Shown piece after piece: positions 24,004 through 31,912 of a stretch of DNA of 52,500 nt (position 1 is the first letter of the stretch; the number at the start of each line of letters is the position of its first letter). This stretch comes from a bacterium. Lineage in GTDB: Bacteria; SZUA-182; DTGQ01. The notes beneath the pieces are model-generated. The model was not told the origin of the DNA. It ran no database searches and saw only the letters and a program-made list of their open reading frames with translations. Location: assembly GCA_023512255.1 (NCBI GenBank), contig JAILZY010000020.1, positions 1-52,500 of the forward strand. The letters run 5' to 3'. The position numbers and the translations under genes were made by a program.

Positions 24004-24306
24004 TCACTGCTTGGCTTCACGCAGTTTGCTCATAACTACTTCAGCTCGGGTATAGTATTTTTTTTCAGCATTGCAGGCCCTACAGCAAGGCACCACGTTC
24101 CCTTTATTACTCCTGCCGCCGCGAGCTAAGGGGACGATGTGATCCATGGTCAGCTCATGCGGTGGAAATTTTTTTTGACAGTAGTAGCAGACCCCAGCGG
24201 CTATCTTGTTTTTCCACCACTGTGATTTTCGAAGCTGTCTGGCTTTACTCTTTTCCCTGGCTATGTGCCGCGGATCTTTTTCAATCTGAATCCATTCACT
24301 ATTCAT
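24004..24306 (-). CDS. HNH endonuclease-family protein
   Basis: This 100-aa protein has a zinc-stabilised HNH module. Its parts are CYYC (about residues 40-43), LTMDHIVPLARGGRSNKGNVVPCCRACNAEKK with the catalytic DH, the central asparagine, and the second Cys pair CRAC. The N-terminus is basic and helical. Such stand-alone HNH proteins occur as housekeeping nucleases or remnants of restriction and phage systems; no other defence or phage gene is nearby. It is the likely upstream partner of the minus-strand flippase-like gene, 38 bp away. Confidence 0.9.
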   Translation of the reverse strand: MNSEWIQIEKDPRHIAREKSKARQLRKSQWWKNKIAAGVCYYCQKKFPPHELTMDHIVPLARGGRSNKGNVVPCCRACNAEKKYYTRAEVVMSKLREAKQ

Positions 24307-24343
24307 AAAACCCTTATACTTCCTTATCCTACACCTTACTTAT

Positions 24344-25345
24344 TTATCCTACGCCTTTTATTTGGCTCAAAATCGCTTCCTCAGCCGTAGGTTGGTGAGA
24401 GTTTTTTTTAACCAGCAGATAAAAAGGAAGCCCAACCAGGCCCCAGAAGATCGATACCAGGTGAAGCACGGCCATGATTTCTCCTCCTAGGGGAGAGCCC
24501 ACCTGGTTATAAAGGTATTCAAAGGCAGCCTCTCCCACCCCAAGGCCGGCTGGAGCAATGGGCATGGCACTGGCTATAAGACCAAGCGGAGTGATCACCC
24601 CGTAGAAGCGCCAGGAGAGATTGGAGCCGATTATTCTCCCGACGATCAAGCTTGAGACAATGATGGTCGTATGCACCATAGCAGAAAGGAAGAGTGAAAA
24701 ATAGATGGTGGATTGATGATCTCGATAGACCCTCACAGCCTGGTAGATTCCGAGAAATATATTCCAAAAGAGCCGTCCGGAGGATTTTCCAAGCCAGGTG
24801 TTAAGGAAGGAAATCGGCAGATTCAACAGCAGAATCAAGCCCGCCGAGGCTGCCATAAAGACAGTGAGAACAGAGCAGCTGAATGTTCTAATAAGTGGGC
24901 TCCCGCTGAGACTGATAGCCGGATGAGTCAACACTGATATCCCTCCTACTAGAAGCAGCCCCAACCCCCCCAGAACCCGATCGACGAGTACCGTACTGAT
25001 GGTGGCCATCTTCTTGTTAGGATAGATGGAAGCCAGGTAGTAGCATTTGACCAGATCACCACCAGTAGCCCCCGGCAGGCAAAGATTAAAAAACAGGCCG
25101 ATGAAATTAAGGGCTAATGTTTTTCCAAAGGTTATGGTTACCCCTTGGGCAATAAGTAGTAGATACCATCGAAGGGAGGTGAGGGCTACAAGGAGCCCCC
25201 ACATGATGATGACCAGAGAAAACCACCACGGATGGCTCATAACTCTGCCTACCGAGCGCAGGTTAAGGCCGCCGCTTGAAATCAGATATAGGATCAACCC
25301 GGCTGCCAGAGCGATTTTGAGTGCCGTTAATATATTTTTTTTCAC
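24344..25345 (-). CDS. Flippase-like integral membrane protein (LPG synthase TM / UPF0104 family)
   Basis: The protein has about eight membrane helices and the family's conserved features: LALNFIGLFFNLCLPGATGGDLVKCYYL, a DRVLGGLGLL segment, and GLIASAMPIAPAGLGVGEAAFEYLY. The family (PF03706) includes the flippase part of lysyl-phosphatidylglycerol synthase and many lone proteins thought to move lipids or lipid-linked glycans. The longest frame begins with an ATG at 25411, but the first 20 or so residues would be encoded by repeat element M3. GTG at 25345, with AGGTGA six bases upstream, fits family N-termini better; GTG at 25354 is also possible. Confidence 0.85.
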   Translation of the reverse strand: MKKNILTALKIALAAGLILYLISSGGLNLRSVGRVMSHPWWFSLVIIMWGLLVALTSLRWYLLLIAQGVTITFGKTLALNFIGLFFNLCLPGATGGDLVKCYYLASIYPNKKMATISTVLVDRVLGGLGLLLVGGISVLTHPAISLSGSPLIRTFSCSVLTVFMAASAGLILLLNLPISFLNTWLGKSSGRLFWNIFLGIYQAVRVYRDHQSTIYFSLFLSAMVHTTIIVSSLIVGRIIGSNLSWRFYGVITPLGLIASAMPIAPAGLGVGEAAFEYLYNQVGSPLGGEIMAVLHLVSIFWGLVGLPFYLLVKKNSHQPTAEEAILSQIKGVG

Positions 25346-25360
25346 TTTATTCACCTGGAT

Positions 25361-25463
25361 CCAGAGCGAACACCTGAAAAGCTTTATATTCCAAAATGTT
25401 AACTCACACATTTTGTAAAGGTTAACTGATTGATTTTAAAATACAATCAAGCATTCGCTCTGG
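25361..25463 (+). mobile_element. MITE-like element M3, copy 1
   Basis: The terminal repeats CCAGAGCGAA (25361-25370) and TTCGCTCTGG (25454-25463) are perfect. The 103-bp interior matches 25612-25714 at about 90%. It directly abuts the start of the flippase-like gene and supplies its upstream sequence. Confidence 0.88.
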
Positions 25464-25611
25464 CATAAGGTTCATAGAAGGCTTTTTAGGCATTAATTTT
25501 TGCCGCTTATGATTATAAAACCATTTTACCCTATTCCTTTTCCCTGTCAATCGTCAATATGCAAATTTTCCCTTTTCGTTTCTTTTCTCTCTAGGCTGCT
25601 TCAACCTAAAT

Positions 25612-25714
25612 CCAGAGCAAACACCTGAAAAGCTTTATATTCCAGAATGTTAATTCACACATTTTGTGAAAGTTAACTGATTGATTTTAAAATGCAATCA
25701 AGCATTCGCTCTAG
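25612..25714 (+). mobile_element. MITE-like element M3, copy 2
   Basis: This is the second copy of the 103-bp element, in the same orientation, with slightly decayed ends. It lies between two copies of CTCTAGGCTGCTTCAA (25589-25604 and 25709-25724). The remainder of the 25464-25955 gap contains no gene that I can support. Confidence 0.85.
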
Positions 25715-25955
25715 GCTGCTTCAAGCGAAGAGCTAACCTTTTGTAACATTCGTAAGGAAAAAGTTTAAGAAAGAGTTTTCGGCTTGCCGAATGAGCGGAA
25801 GAATGATACCATTTTCAATCAAGTCCTCAAATTAAGACATACTGAAAAACAGTATTTTGCCATATAGAAATCACCGAGATCAGGGGAATAGTCTTAGGTA
25901 CTGATTAATCAACCCGAAACATCTCTCATAAGCGAAATAAGGAGGTAATAAGCTC

Positions 25956-27026
25956 GTGCGACAGGAATCTTTTGATTTTTTAAAAAGGCTGCTTGACGCT
26001 CCAAGCCCATCTGGGTTTGAGGCGCCAGCAGTGCGGGTTTATCGGGAATATATCCAATCCTATGCTGATACTGTAACCATTGATGTTATGGGTAATGCTT
26101 CAGCAACACTCTCAGGAGAAACCTCTACTCCTCGGATTATGCTGTGCGGACATTGTGATGAAATCGGCTTTATGGTGCAGTATATCGACGATCAGGGATT
26201 TTTATACTTTTCAACCATTGGCGGGATCGACCTCCACCTGGTTCCAGGCCACAAGGTTATGATTCATACCTCAGGAGGAGCGGTCCCTGGGATTATTGGA
26301 AAGAAACCGATCCATCTTATGGAGGATGAGGAGCGGAAAAAAGTCGCCAAGATCATTGACCTGTATATCGATATCGGAGCCAAGGATAAAAAGGAGGCTG
26401 AGGAAACGGTTCGGATTGGAGATCCGATTACGGTGGATGTGAGTCTGGAGAGGTTGAAGAATGATCTTATCTGCGCGAGAGGACTTGATGATAAGGCGGG
26501 TGCCTTTGTAGTGGCGGAAACACTGCGACTGCTCAAGGAGGAGGGGAAGCCTTTTTGCGGCCAGGTGATTGCTGTGGCCACGGTTCAGGAAGAGGTTGGC
26601 CTCCGCGGGGCCACAACCAGTGCCTATCGGCATCAGCCGGATGTGGGTATTGCTGTAGATGTAGGATTTGCTACTGATCAGCCTGGGATTGAGAAGAAAA
26701 AGGTGGGTGATTTTTCCCTTGGCAAAGGACCGATTATCTCCCGTGGGGCCAATATCAATCCTGTAGTCTTCGATCTTCTGATCCGCTCAGCCAAAGAAGG
26801 AGATATCCCTTATCAGATAGAGGCGGCTCCGCGCTCTACCGGCACTGATGCCAATGTCTTACAACTTTCCAGGGGCGGAGTGGCTGCCGCTCTCGTCAGT
26901 GTTCCTTGTCGCTACATGCATACTCCGGTTGAGGTAGTTTCCCTAAAAGACCTTGAGGATTCTGCCCGTCTGCTAGCTGCGTTTATTCGGAATTTATCGG
27001 CTGAGGTCTCCTTCATACCGGTATAA
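25956..27026 (+). CDS. M42-family metallo-aminopeptidase
   Basis: This 356-aa protein belongs to the M42 (glutamyl aminopeptidase/deblocking aminopeptidase, TET-like) family, cytoplasmic dodecamers that trim peptides. Metal and catalytic residues appear in order: LCGHCDEIGF (His ligand), GLDDKAGAF (bridging Asp), VQEEVGLRGA (catalytic Glu pair), AVDVGFATDQPG (Asp) and VPCRYMHTPVE (His). The PDZ-like insertion sits between, as usual. The start is GTG at 25956, ten bases after GGAGGT. The stop region is echoed downstream: CCGGTATAAC occurs again 25 bp later. It is transcribed alone. Confidence 0.95.
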   Translation: MRQESFDFLKRLLDAPSPSGFEAPAVRVYREYIQSYADTVTIDVMGNASATLSGETSTPRIMLCGHCDEIGFMVQYIDDQGFLYFSTIGGIDLHLVPGHKVMIHTSGGAVPGIIGKKPIHLMEDEERKKVAKIIDLYIDIGAKDKKEAEETVRIGDPITVDVSLERLKNDLICARGLDDKAGAFVVAETLRLLKEEGKPFCGQVIAVATVQEEVGLRGATTSAYRHQPDVGIAVDVGFATDQPGIEKKKVGDFSLGKGPIISRGANINPVVFDLLIRSAKEGDIPYQIEAAPRSTGTDANVLQLSRGGVAAALVSVPCRYMHTPVEVVSLKDLEDSARLLAAFIRNLSAEVSFIPV

Positions 27027-27091
27027 CCAGAAAAAGACATTCCGGTATAACTAATTGAGGATCGCCCCAAAGGGAAGATGAAGAGGCATGA

Positions 27092-27415
27092 TCAGGCACT
27101 TTGCCGCTTTAGAAGCACGATGGTTGCTCCCCAGGAGCCTGACTGCGGAGGAGCTAGAGAGAAGGAGTGCACCAGGGGATTAGCTCGGAGAAGGTGATGA
27201 ACCTTCTCTCTTAGCCTTCCAGTTCCCTTGCCGTGTATGAGGCGAACCTGGTAAATTCCTCTCTCTCGGCAGGCTTCAAGATAGTCCTGGAGTAGATCGG
27301 GAATTTCGCTTGGGCGGAAGGTGTGAAGATCAAGATAATCCTCAATAGGGATTTCGACGGGAATTTCACCTGGCTCGGCGAATTCATCCGGTTTTGAGCT
27401 TTTGTCCTCTGACAT
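27092..27415 (-). CDS. Smr-domain protein
   Basis: This 107-aa protein consists of a short acidic, proline-rich N-terminus and a single Smr domain. The domain has LDLHTFRPSEIPDLLQDYL, VRLIHGKGTGRLREKV with the conserved HGKG-TG motif, and a final GSWGATIVLL. Smr domains (from MutS2 C-termini) are nucleases on RNA or branched DNA; MutS2/SmrB forms act in ribosome collision rescue. The role of stand-alone short forms is less clear. It is convergent with the M42 peptidase. Confidence 0.92.
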   Translation of the reverse strand: MSEDKSSKPDEFAEPGEIPVEIPIEDYLDLHTFRPSEIPDLLQDYLEACRERGIYQVRLIHGKGTGRLREKVHHLLRANPLVHSFSLAPPQSGSWGATIVLLKRQSA

Positions 27416-27647
27416 GGTTGCTGGCCTGATATTATTGAGTATGATATTATTGATATAATGAATTGCGGGCTATATTTATAAATATTATATATTATATAAT
27501 ACACCTTCAGTTAACTTACCCTTCAATCATTATACCGTATATCCACCAGGCCAGCCAAGAGCTTTCGGGGAAAAAAGATGTTCCCCAACTATGTTTGATC
27601 CTAGTATGATCTTAACTGGCCTACAATAGAGTGTAGTTTCTAATCTT

Positions 27648-27735
27648 CCACTTTCTAGGGTAAAAGAGCGGTTTTTCTATCTTGCGTCTCCCACTTTTAC
27701 CTATTGATTTTTTACCTGGGGAACATCTGGGGGTA
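27648..27735 (+). mobile_element. MITE-like element M5, copy 2
   Basis: This segment is about 80% identical to the reverse complement of 12867-12956. The left terminus CCACTTTCTAG is recognisable and the right terminus has decayed. It holds the CCTGGGGAACATCTGG string whose core also ends the window. It lies between divergent units, Smr on the minus strand and the tRNA on the plus strand, and directly precedes the tRNA promoter. Confidence 0.78.
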
Positions 27736-27746
27736 AAAATGACCTC

Positions 27747-27775
27747 TTGACATCTGATCAGTTTTAGTGTATCTT
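27747..27775 (+). promoter_or_regulatory. Sigma-70-type promoter of the initiator tRNA
   Basis: TTGACA (27747-27752), a 17-base spacer and TATCTT (27770-27775) lie 28 bases before the first tRNA base. The consensus -35 and ideal spacing fit a strong housekeeping promoter. Confidence 0.78.
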
Positions 27776-27803
27776 ACACTTGATCCTTAGATCGAGGACA
27801 TGA

Positions 27804-27880
<77 letters not shown>

Positions 27881-27891
27881 ATAATTACTCC

Positions 27892-27927
27892 TGCTGTATA
27901 ACAGTTTTTGTTATACAGCATTTTTTT
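27892..27927 (+). terminator. Rho-independent terminator after tRNA-fMet
   Basis: TGCTGTATAACA (27892-27903) pairs perfectly with TGTTATACAGCA (27909-27920), followed by seven T. It isolates the tRNA from the aconitase-family genes. Confidence 0.93.
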
Positions 27928-27982
27928 ATTTTGACTCACCTTATGAACTTTTTGAACCCTGACGAAAGGATGTACTTAACCT

Positions 27983-29239
27983 ATGTCTATGACCATAGCC
28001 GAAAAGATCTTAAGTGAAAAGAGCGGCTGTGAGGCTAGGAGTGGTCGGATCGTTATTTGCAATATCTCCTGGGCCATTGCTCAGGATGGAACCGGCCCGC
28101 TTGCCATTCGGCGGCTCCAGGAGGCAGGGCTTGCCAAGGTCTTTGATCCGAAAAGGGTTATCTTCTTTATTGATCATGCGGCCCCAAGCCCTCGTAAGGA
28201 ACTATCGAACGCTCATCTTCAGATCAGGTCTTTTGCTAAGGAAACCGGAGCTAGGGTTTCTGATATTCAGGAGGGGGTCTGTCATCAGCGAATGGTTGAA
28301 GAGTTTGTCAGCCCGGGAGATCTTTTGATCGGAGCCGACTCTCACACCTGCACCTCTGGTGCTTTGGGTGCTTTCTCTACCGGTATGGGCTCTACCGATG
28401 TGGCCATCGGCATGGCTCTTGGCAAGGTCTGGCTCAAGGTCCCTCCAACCATCAGAATTGAAGTTCGGGGAGATTTCCGGCCCGGCGTGTATGCTAAGGA
28501 TTTGATCCTCTCTGTAATCGGACAGCTTACTGCAGATGGCGCCACCTATAAGGCTCTGGAATTTGGCGGCCCGACCATCTCAGCCATGAGCATGTCAGAC
28601 CGCTTTACCCTCTGCAACATGGCAGTTGAGGCTGGAGCCAAAACAGGCCTGATAGCTACTGATGAGATTACCCGTGAGTATCTGGTAAAGCAGGGTAGGG
28701 GAGAGCAGTTTCGAGAAATTGCCCCTGACCCTGATGCCGAATACGAACAGGTGTTGACCATTCAGGCCGAGGAGATCGAACCCATGATCGCTCTTCCCCA
28801 TACAGTGGATAATGTTCAGCCTGTCCAGAAGGTTGCCGGAACTAAGATTCAGCAGGTCTTTATCGGCACCTGCACCAACGGACGGCTGGAGGATCTTGAG
28901 ATTGCAGCCAGGATTCTCGACGGTCAGCAGGTTGCACCCAACGTGCGGCTGATTATAACTCCTGCCTCACGGGCTATTTACCTGAAGGCCATACAGCAGG
29001 GGATCATTGAAAAGCTTATCCGGGCTGGAGCAGTCGTAACCGCTACCGGCTGCGGCCCATGTGTTGGCATCCATCAAGGGATCCTTGGCGATGGTGAGGT
29101 CTGCCTAAGCACCCAAAATCGCAACTTCCTGGGTAGAATGGGCAATCCAGAAGGGTCTATATACCTATCCTCGCCAGCTACGGCTGCTTATTCAGCTTTA
29201 AAGGGTGAGATCGCCGATCCAAGAGAGATAATGAAATAA
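27983..29239 (+). CDS. leuC: 3-isopropylmalate/homoaconitate dehydratase-family large subunit
   Basis: This 418-aa protein is an aconitase-family large subunit that holds a [4Fe-4S] cluster. The ligands are in SHTCTSGALGAFSTGMGSTD and TGCGPCVGIHQG, with GEVCLSTQNRNFLGRMGN after. The length matches the two-subunit LeuC-type enzymes shared by bacteria and archaea, not the longer E. coli LeuC. The usual reaction is isomerisation of 2- to 3-isopropylmalate in leucine synthesis; relatives act on homoaconitate, citramalate-derived acids or dimethylmalate. No other leucine gene is nearby, so the substrate is uncertain. The small subunit follows after 190 bp containing element M7. A repeat of AGAGATAATGAAATA spans the stop codon. 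Confidence 0.9.
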   Translation: MSMTIAEKILSEKSGCEARSGRIVICNISWAIAQDGTGPLAIRRLQEAGLAKVFDPKRVIFFIDHAAPSPRKELSNAHLQIRSFAKETGARVSDIQEGVCHQRMVEEFVSPGDLLIGADSHTCTSGALGAFSTGMGSTDVAIGMALGKVWLKVPPTIRIEVRGDFRPGVYAKDLILSVIGQLTADGATYKALEFGGPTISAMSMSDRFTLCNMAVEAGAKTGLIATDEITREYLVKQGRGEQFREIAPDPDAEYEQVLTIQAEEIEPMIALPHTVDNVQPVQKVAGTKIQQVFIGTCTNGRLEDLEIAARILDGQQVAPNVRLIITPASRAIYLKAIQQGIIEKLIRAGAVVTATGCGPCVGIHQGILGDGEVCLSTQNRNFLGRMGNPEGSIYLSSPATAAYSALKGEIADPREIMK

Positions 29240-29272
29240 AGAGATAATGAAATAGTCAAATTAAAATAGCCA

Positions 29273-29378
29273 CTTGCACTTTTGCGGAAAATCTCTCCCT
29301 GCCTTGAAATTCTTGAAAGTTATCTTTCATACCAAACCCGATAAAATCGAGGGGGGCGGAGAAAAAGTGCAAAAGTAT
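29273..29378. mobile_element. Small MITE-like element M7 with 10-bp flanking direct repeats
   Basis: CTTGCACTTTT near the left end is inverted-complementary to AAAAGTGCAAAAG near the right end. The 106-bp segment is bracketed by AAAATAGCCA at 29263-29272 and 29379-29388, which looks like a target-site duplication. It separates the large and small dehydratase genes. Confidence 0.65.
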
Positions 29379-29431
29379 AAAATAGCCAGAGAGCCGAAAG
29401 AAAATAACCTTACCTGGAGGGTTTAACTCTC

Positions 29432-29929
29432 ATGATCTTAGAAGGACGTGCTAAGAAATTTGGAGATAACATCAGTACGGATCTGATCGCTCCCGGCAGG
29501 CTCTTTCACCTTCGCAACAACCTGCCGGAGTTGGCCAAACATCTCCTGGAAGATGCTGAGCCAAATTTCTCTGAGAAGATTCAAAAAGGAGACTTTATTG
29601 TCGCTGGGCGGAATTTTGGCCTTGGTTCAAGCCGCGAACATGCTCCGGCCATCATTAAAATTGCCGGCATTGGAGCGGTCTTGGCCCAATCTGTGGCCCG
29701 TATTTTCTTCCGAAACGCCATAAACATCGGGCTCCCCGTCTTTGAATGCGATACCAGCCAAATTGAGGCTGAGGATCACCTGCGGATAAATGTTTTGCAG
29801 GGAACCGTAGAAAACCTCACCAAGGGGATATCCTTGCCGTTTCATCCACTGCCGCAGATTATGGTTGATATCCTAAATGATGGAGGCCTTATGCCCCACA
29901 TCCAAAAATATGGCGGATTTAATCTTTAG
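29432..29929 (+). CDS. leuD: 3-isopropylmalate/homoaconitate dehydratase-family small subunit
   Basis: This 165-aa protein is the swivel domain that completes the active site of the large subunit encoded upstream. Family motifs are FGDNISTDLIAPGR at the start, IVAGRNFGLGSSREHAP (substrate-binding SRE) and ARIFFRNAINIGLPVFE. The substrate-selecting loop after PGR reads LFHLRN. In this family a YLRT-like loop goes with homoaconitate and a YLVY/YLVM-like loop with isopropylmalate, so this intermediate form does not settle specificity. GGAGG precedes the ATG by 12 bases. Confidence 0.9.
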   Translation: MILEGRAKKFGDNISTDLIAPGRLFHLRNNLPELAKHLLEDAEPNFSEKIQKGDFIVAGRNFGLGSSREHAPAIIKIAGIGAVLAQSVARIFFRNAINIGLPVFECDTSQIEAEDHLRINVLQGTVENLTKGISLPFHPLPQIMVDILNDGGLMPHIQKYGGFNL

Positions 29930-30135
29930 TCATGTAAACACTAACCCTGCTGGTGAGTAAACGAATCTTGGGGACAGAAAATAATGACCAAGAAAGCAAG
30001 GAATCTAGTAGGAAAGCAGGAAATCAGGTTCAGCAGGAAATAATGAAATAATGAATGAATATAGAATATAAATTATTTCTTTAAATTATTTCTTCGCATA
30101 GCCCCACGCGATACGGATTTTAGCCACACATACGG

Positions 30136-30621
30136 ATGAATTTCATGAATACGGCAGTGTGCAGCAAACTCAAGCTTTGGATTGCCACTGGCTTTGGCCT
30201 TGGCTACTTACCTTTTGTGCCTGGAACGGTTGGTAGCTTGGGTGGGGTAGTGCTTTTTTGGCTCTTTCATCCTCTCACCTGGTATCTGTATCTTCTATTC
30301 ATAGCTAGCCTCTTTTTCCTGGGCATCTGGGCGGCTGATTGGGCTGAGGTCGTATTTCAAGAAAAAGACAGCAACTATATAGTGATTGATGAAATCGTCG
30401 GATTTTTGATAGCGGCCTTTTTAATACCTTGGAGTGGGCTGTGGATGATCGCCGCCTTTATTCTGTTTCGAATCTTTGATATTATAAAGCCCTTCCCCGC
30501 GGGCAGAGCCGAGAGGCTGCGGGGTGGGCTTGGGATCATGCTGGATGATGTCGGAGCTGGGATCTACGCTAACCTGGTCCTTCAGGGAATGCGAGTGTGG
30601 CTGTGTGGCCCAAGGATTTAG
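30136..30621 (+). CDS. pgpA: Phosphatidylglycerophosphatase A
   Basis: This 161-aa membrane protein removes phosphate from phosphatidylglycerophosphate to make phosphatidylglycerol. It has the PgpA landmarks GFGLGYLPFVPGTVGSLGG at the N-terminus, NYIVIDEIVGFL, ILFRIFDIIKPFP and GIMLDDVGAGIYANL, with three or four membrane helices. The start has no strong ribosome site; a second ATG three codons in is possible. The TAG stop lies inside the left terminus of M1 copy 3, so the element sets the C-terminus (LCGPRI). Confidence 0.95.
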   Translation: MNFMNTAVCSKLKLWIATGFGLGYLPFVPGTVGSLGGVVLFWLFHPLTWYLYLLFIASLFFLGIWAADWAEVVFQEKDSNYIVIDEIVGFLIAAFLIPWSGLWMIAAFILFRIFDIIKPFPAGRAERLRGGLGIMLDDVGAGIYANLVLQGMRVWLCGPRI

Positions 30622-30771
30622 TGGTTTTTTCGCTAAGTGCGTAACACGAGTGCGCAGCGGATCAATTAGGCTATCAATTGTAGGGACAGATGTAGGGGCA
30701 GACCTTGTGTCTAGGGACAGACCTTGTGTCCGCCCCCAGCTTGCGCACTTTGTTAGCGAAAATACCATTTA
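30618..30771 (-). mobile_element. MITE-like element M1, copy 3
   Basis: The termini TTAGTGGTTTTTTCGCTAA (30618-30636) and TTAGCGAAAATACCATTTA (30753-30771) are inverted partners with several mismatches. Inside, GTGCGTAACACGAGTGCGCAG and GACCTTGTGTC blocks match copy 4 in the opposite orientation. An AGGGACAGACCTTGTGT segment is tandemly repeated. It provides the pgpA stop codon. Confidence 0.85.
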
Positions 30772-30846
30772 GTCTCTTGCTATATTTATTTCTTTTCTAC
30801 TATATTAGGATAACTCATATATAGAATAACTCAAGGTTTGGTAATT

Positions 30847-31647
30847 ATGCAATTTTTCAGCCAGCCGACCGCTATTTTGGCTGCAGTCTTTTTTCTCTTT
30901 GGGACCTGCATCGGAAGTTTTCTGAATGTCTGCATCTTTCGCCTCCCTCGGCATGAGTCAATTATCTTTCCAGCCTCTCACTGTCTGAGCTGTGGCACTA
31001 AATTGAAGCCTATTGATAATGTGCCGATCATCAGTTTCCTTCTCTTGAGGGGAAGGTGCCGCTCGTGTCAGGCCAAGATCTCCTGGCAGTATCCCTTGGT
31101 TGAGCTAGCCACTGGGATTTTGTTTTCCTTAGCTTTTATCCGCTTTGGCTGGCAGTGGCACAGGCTTTTGGTTGCTCTTATTCTGATTCCAGCCAGCCTA
31201 GTAGTTTCGGTTATTGATTTTAGGATACAGATTATTCCGAACGTCATCTCTCTGCCTGGAATTGTGCTTGGTCTGGCAGTAAGCCTTCTGCCAGGCTCTT
31301 CGGTAACCTTTTGGAATGCCCTCTCAGGCATGATGCTCGGAGGAGGACTCTTTTACCTGGTGGCAGTAGTAAGCGCGGCGCTGTTAGGAAAAGAAGGAAT
31401 GGGAGGCGGGGACATAAAGCTTATAGCCATGTTCGGTGCTTTTCTTGGCTGGCAAAGATGCCTGCTGACTATCTTTATTGGTGTTTTCTTGGGATCAGCG
31501 ATTGGGATCATCTTGATACTGCTTGGCCGCAAAGACCGCAAAGACCCTATTCCCTTCGGGCCCATGTTGTGCATTGGCGCTTTGGTCAGCCTTTTTTATG
31601 GTCAGGAGCTGATTAGGCAATATCTTCAGTTCACCATTAACATCTAA
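30847..31647 (+). CDS. pilD: Prepilin peptidase / N-methyltransferase PilD
   Basis: This 266-aa inner-membrane aspartic protease of family A24 cleaves and N-methylates type IV prepilins such as the PilA encoded at 5497. An N-terminal methylation domain (FGTCIGSFLNVCIFRLPR) is followed by the paired zinc Cys motifs CLSC and CRSC, then six membrane helices. The catalytic aspartates are in VIDFRIQIIPN and GGGDIKLIAMFGAFLGW. I place the start at ATG 30847 (AAGG 10 bases upstream) instead of a TTG three codons earlier. Its last bases are echoed: ATTAACATCTAACCTCT occurs twice around the stop. Confidence 0.95.
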   Translation: MQFFSQPTAILAAVFFLFGTCIGSFLNVCIFRLPRHESIIFPASHCLSCGTKLKPIDNVPIISFLLLRGRCRSCQAKISWQYPLVELATGILFSLAFIRFGWQWHRLLVALILIPASLVVSVIDFRIQIIPNVISLPGIVLGLAVSLLPGSSVTFWNALSGMMLGGGLFYLVAVVSAALLGKEGMGGGDIKLIAMFGAFLGWQRCLLTIFIGVFLGSAIGIILILLGRKDRKDPIPFGPMLCIGALVSLFYGQELIRQYLQFTINI

Positions 31648-31709
31648 CCTCTCAGCATTAACATCTAACCTCTACTGCTTGAGCACTCAGTCCTATATAA
31701 CCTATCTAC

Positions 31710-31831
31710 GCTCATGGCCATCATTCGTGAACACCGGAATCCTAGTAATTTTACCTTCTGGATTTCTGATTTCGCGGGAACGACGGCATACTGAAATTAC
31801 CTGGCTTTCCACTGAAAAATGGACATGAGCG
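31710..31831. mobile_element. MITE-like element M6, copy 2 (complete)
   Basis: CGCTCATGGCCAT (31710-31722) is inverted at 31819-31831 with one mismatch, bounding 122 bp. It shares several blocks with 12004-12097. It lies between the convergent pilD and queA genes, so it could also serve as a two-way transcription end. Confidence 0.8.
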
Positions 31832-31912
31832 ACTATCTAAACCAGGGCTATATAAAGCGCAGGGAGGCACCGGCTGTGGGTGGTTCATCGACTCTGTGGG
31901 TGATTTGGGTGA

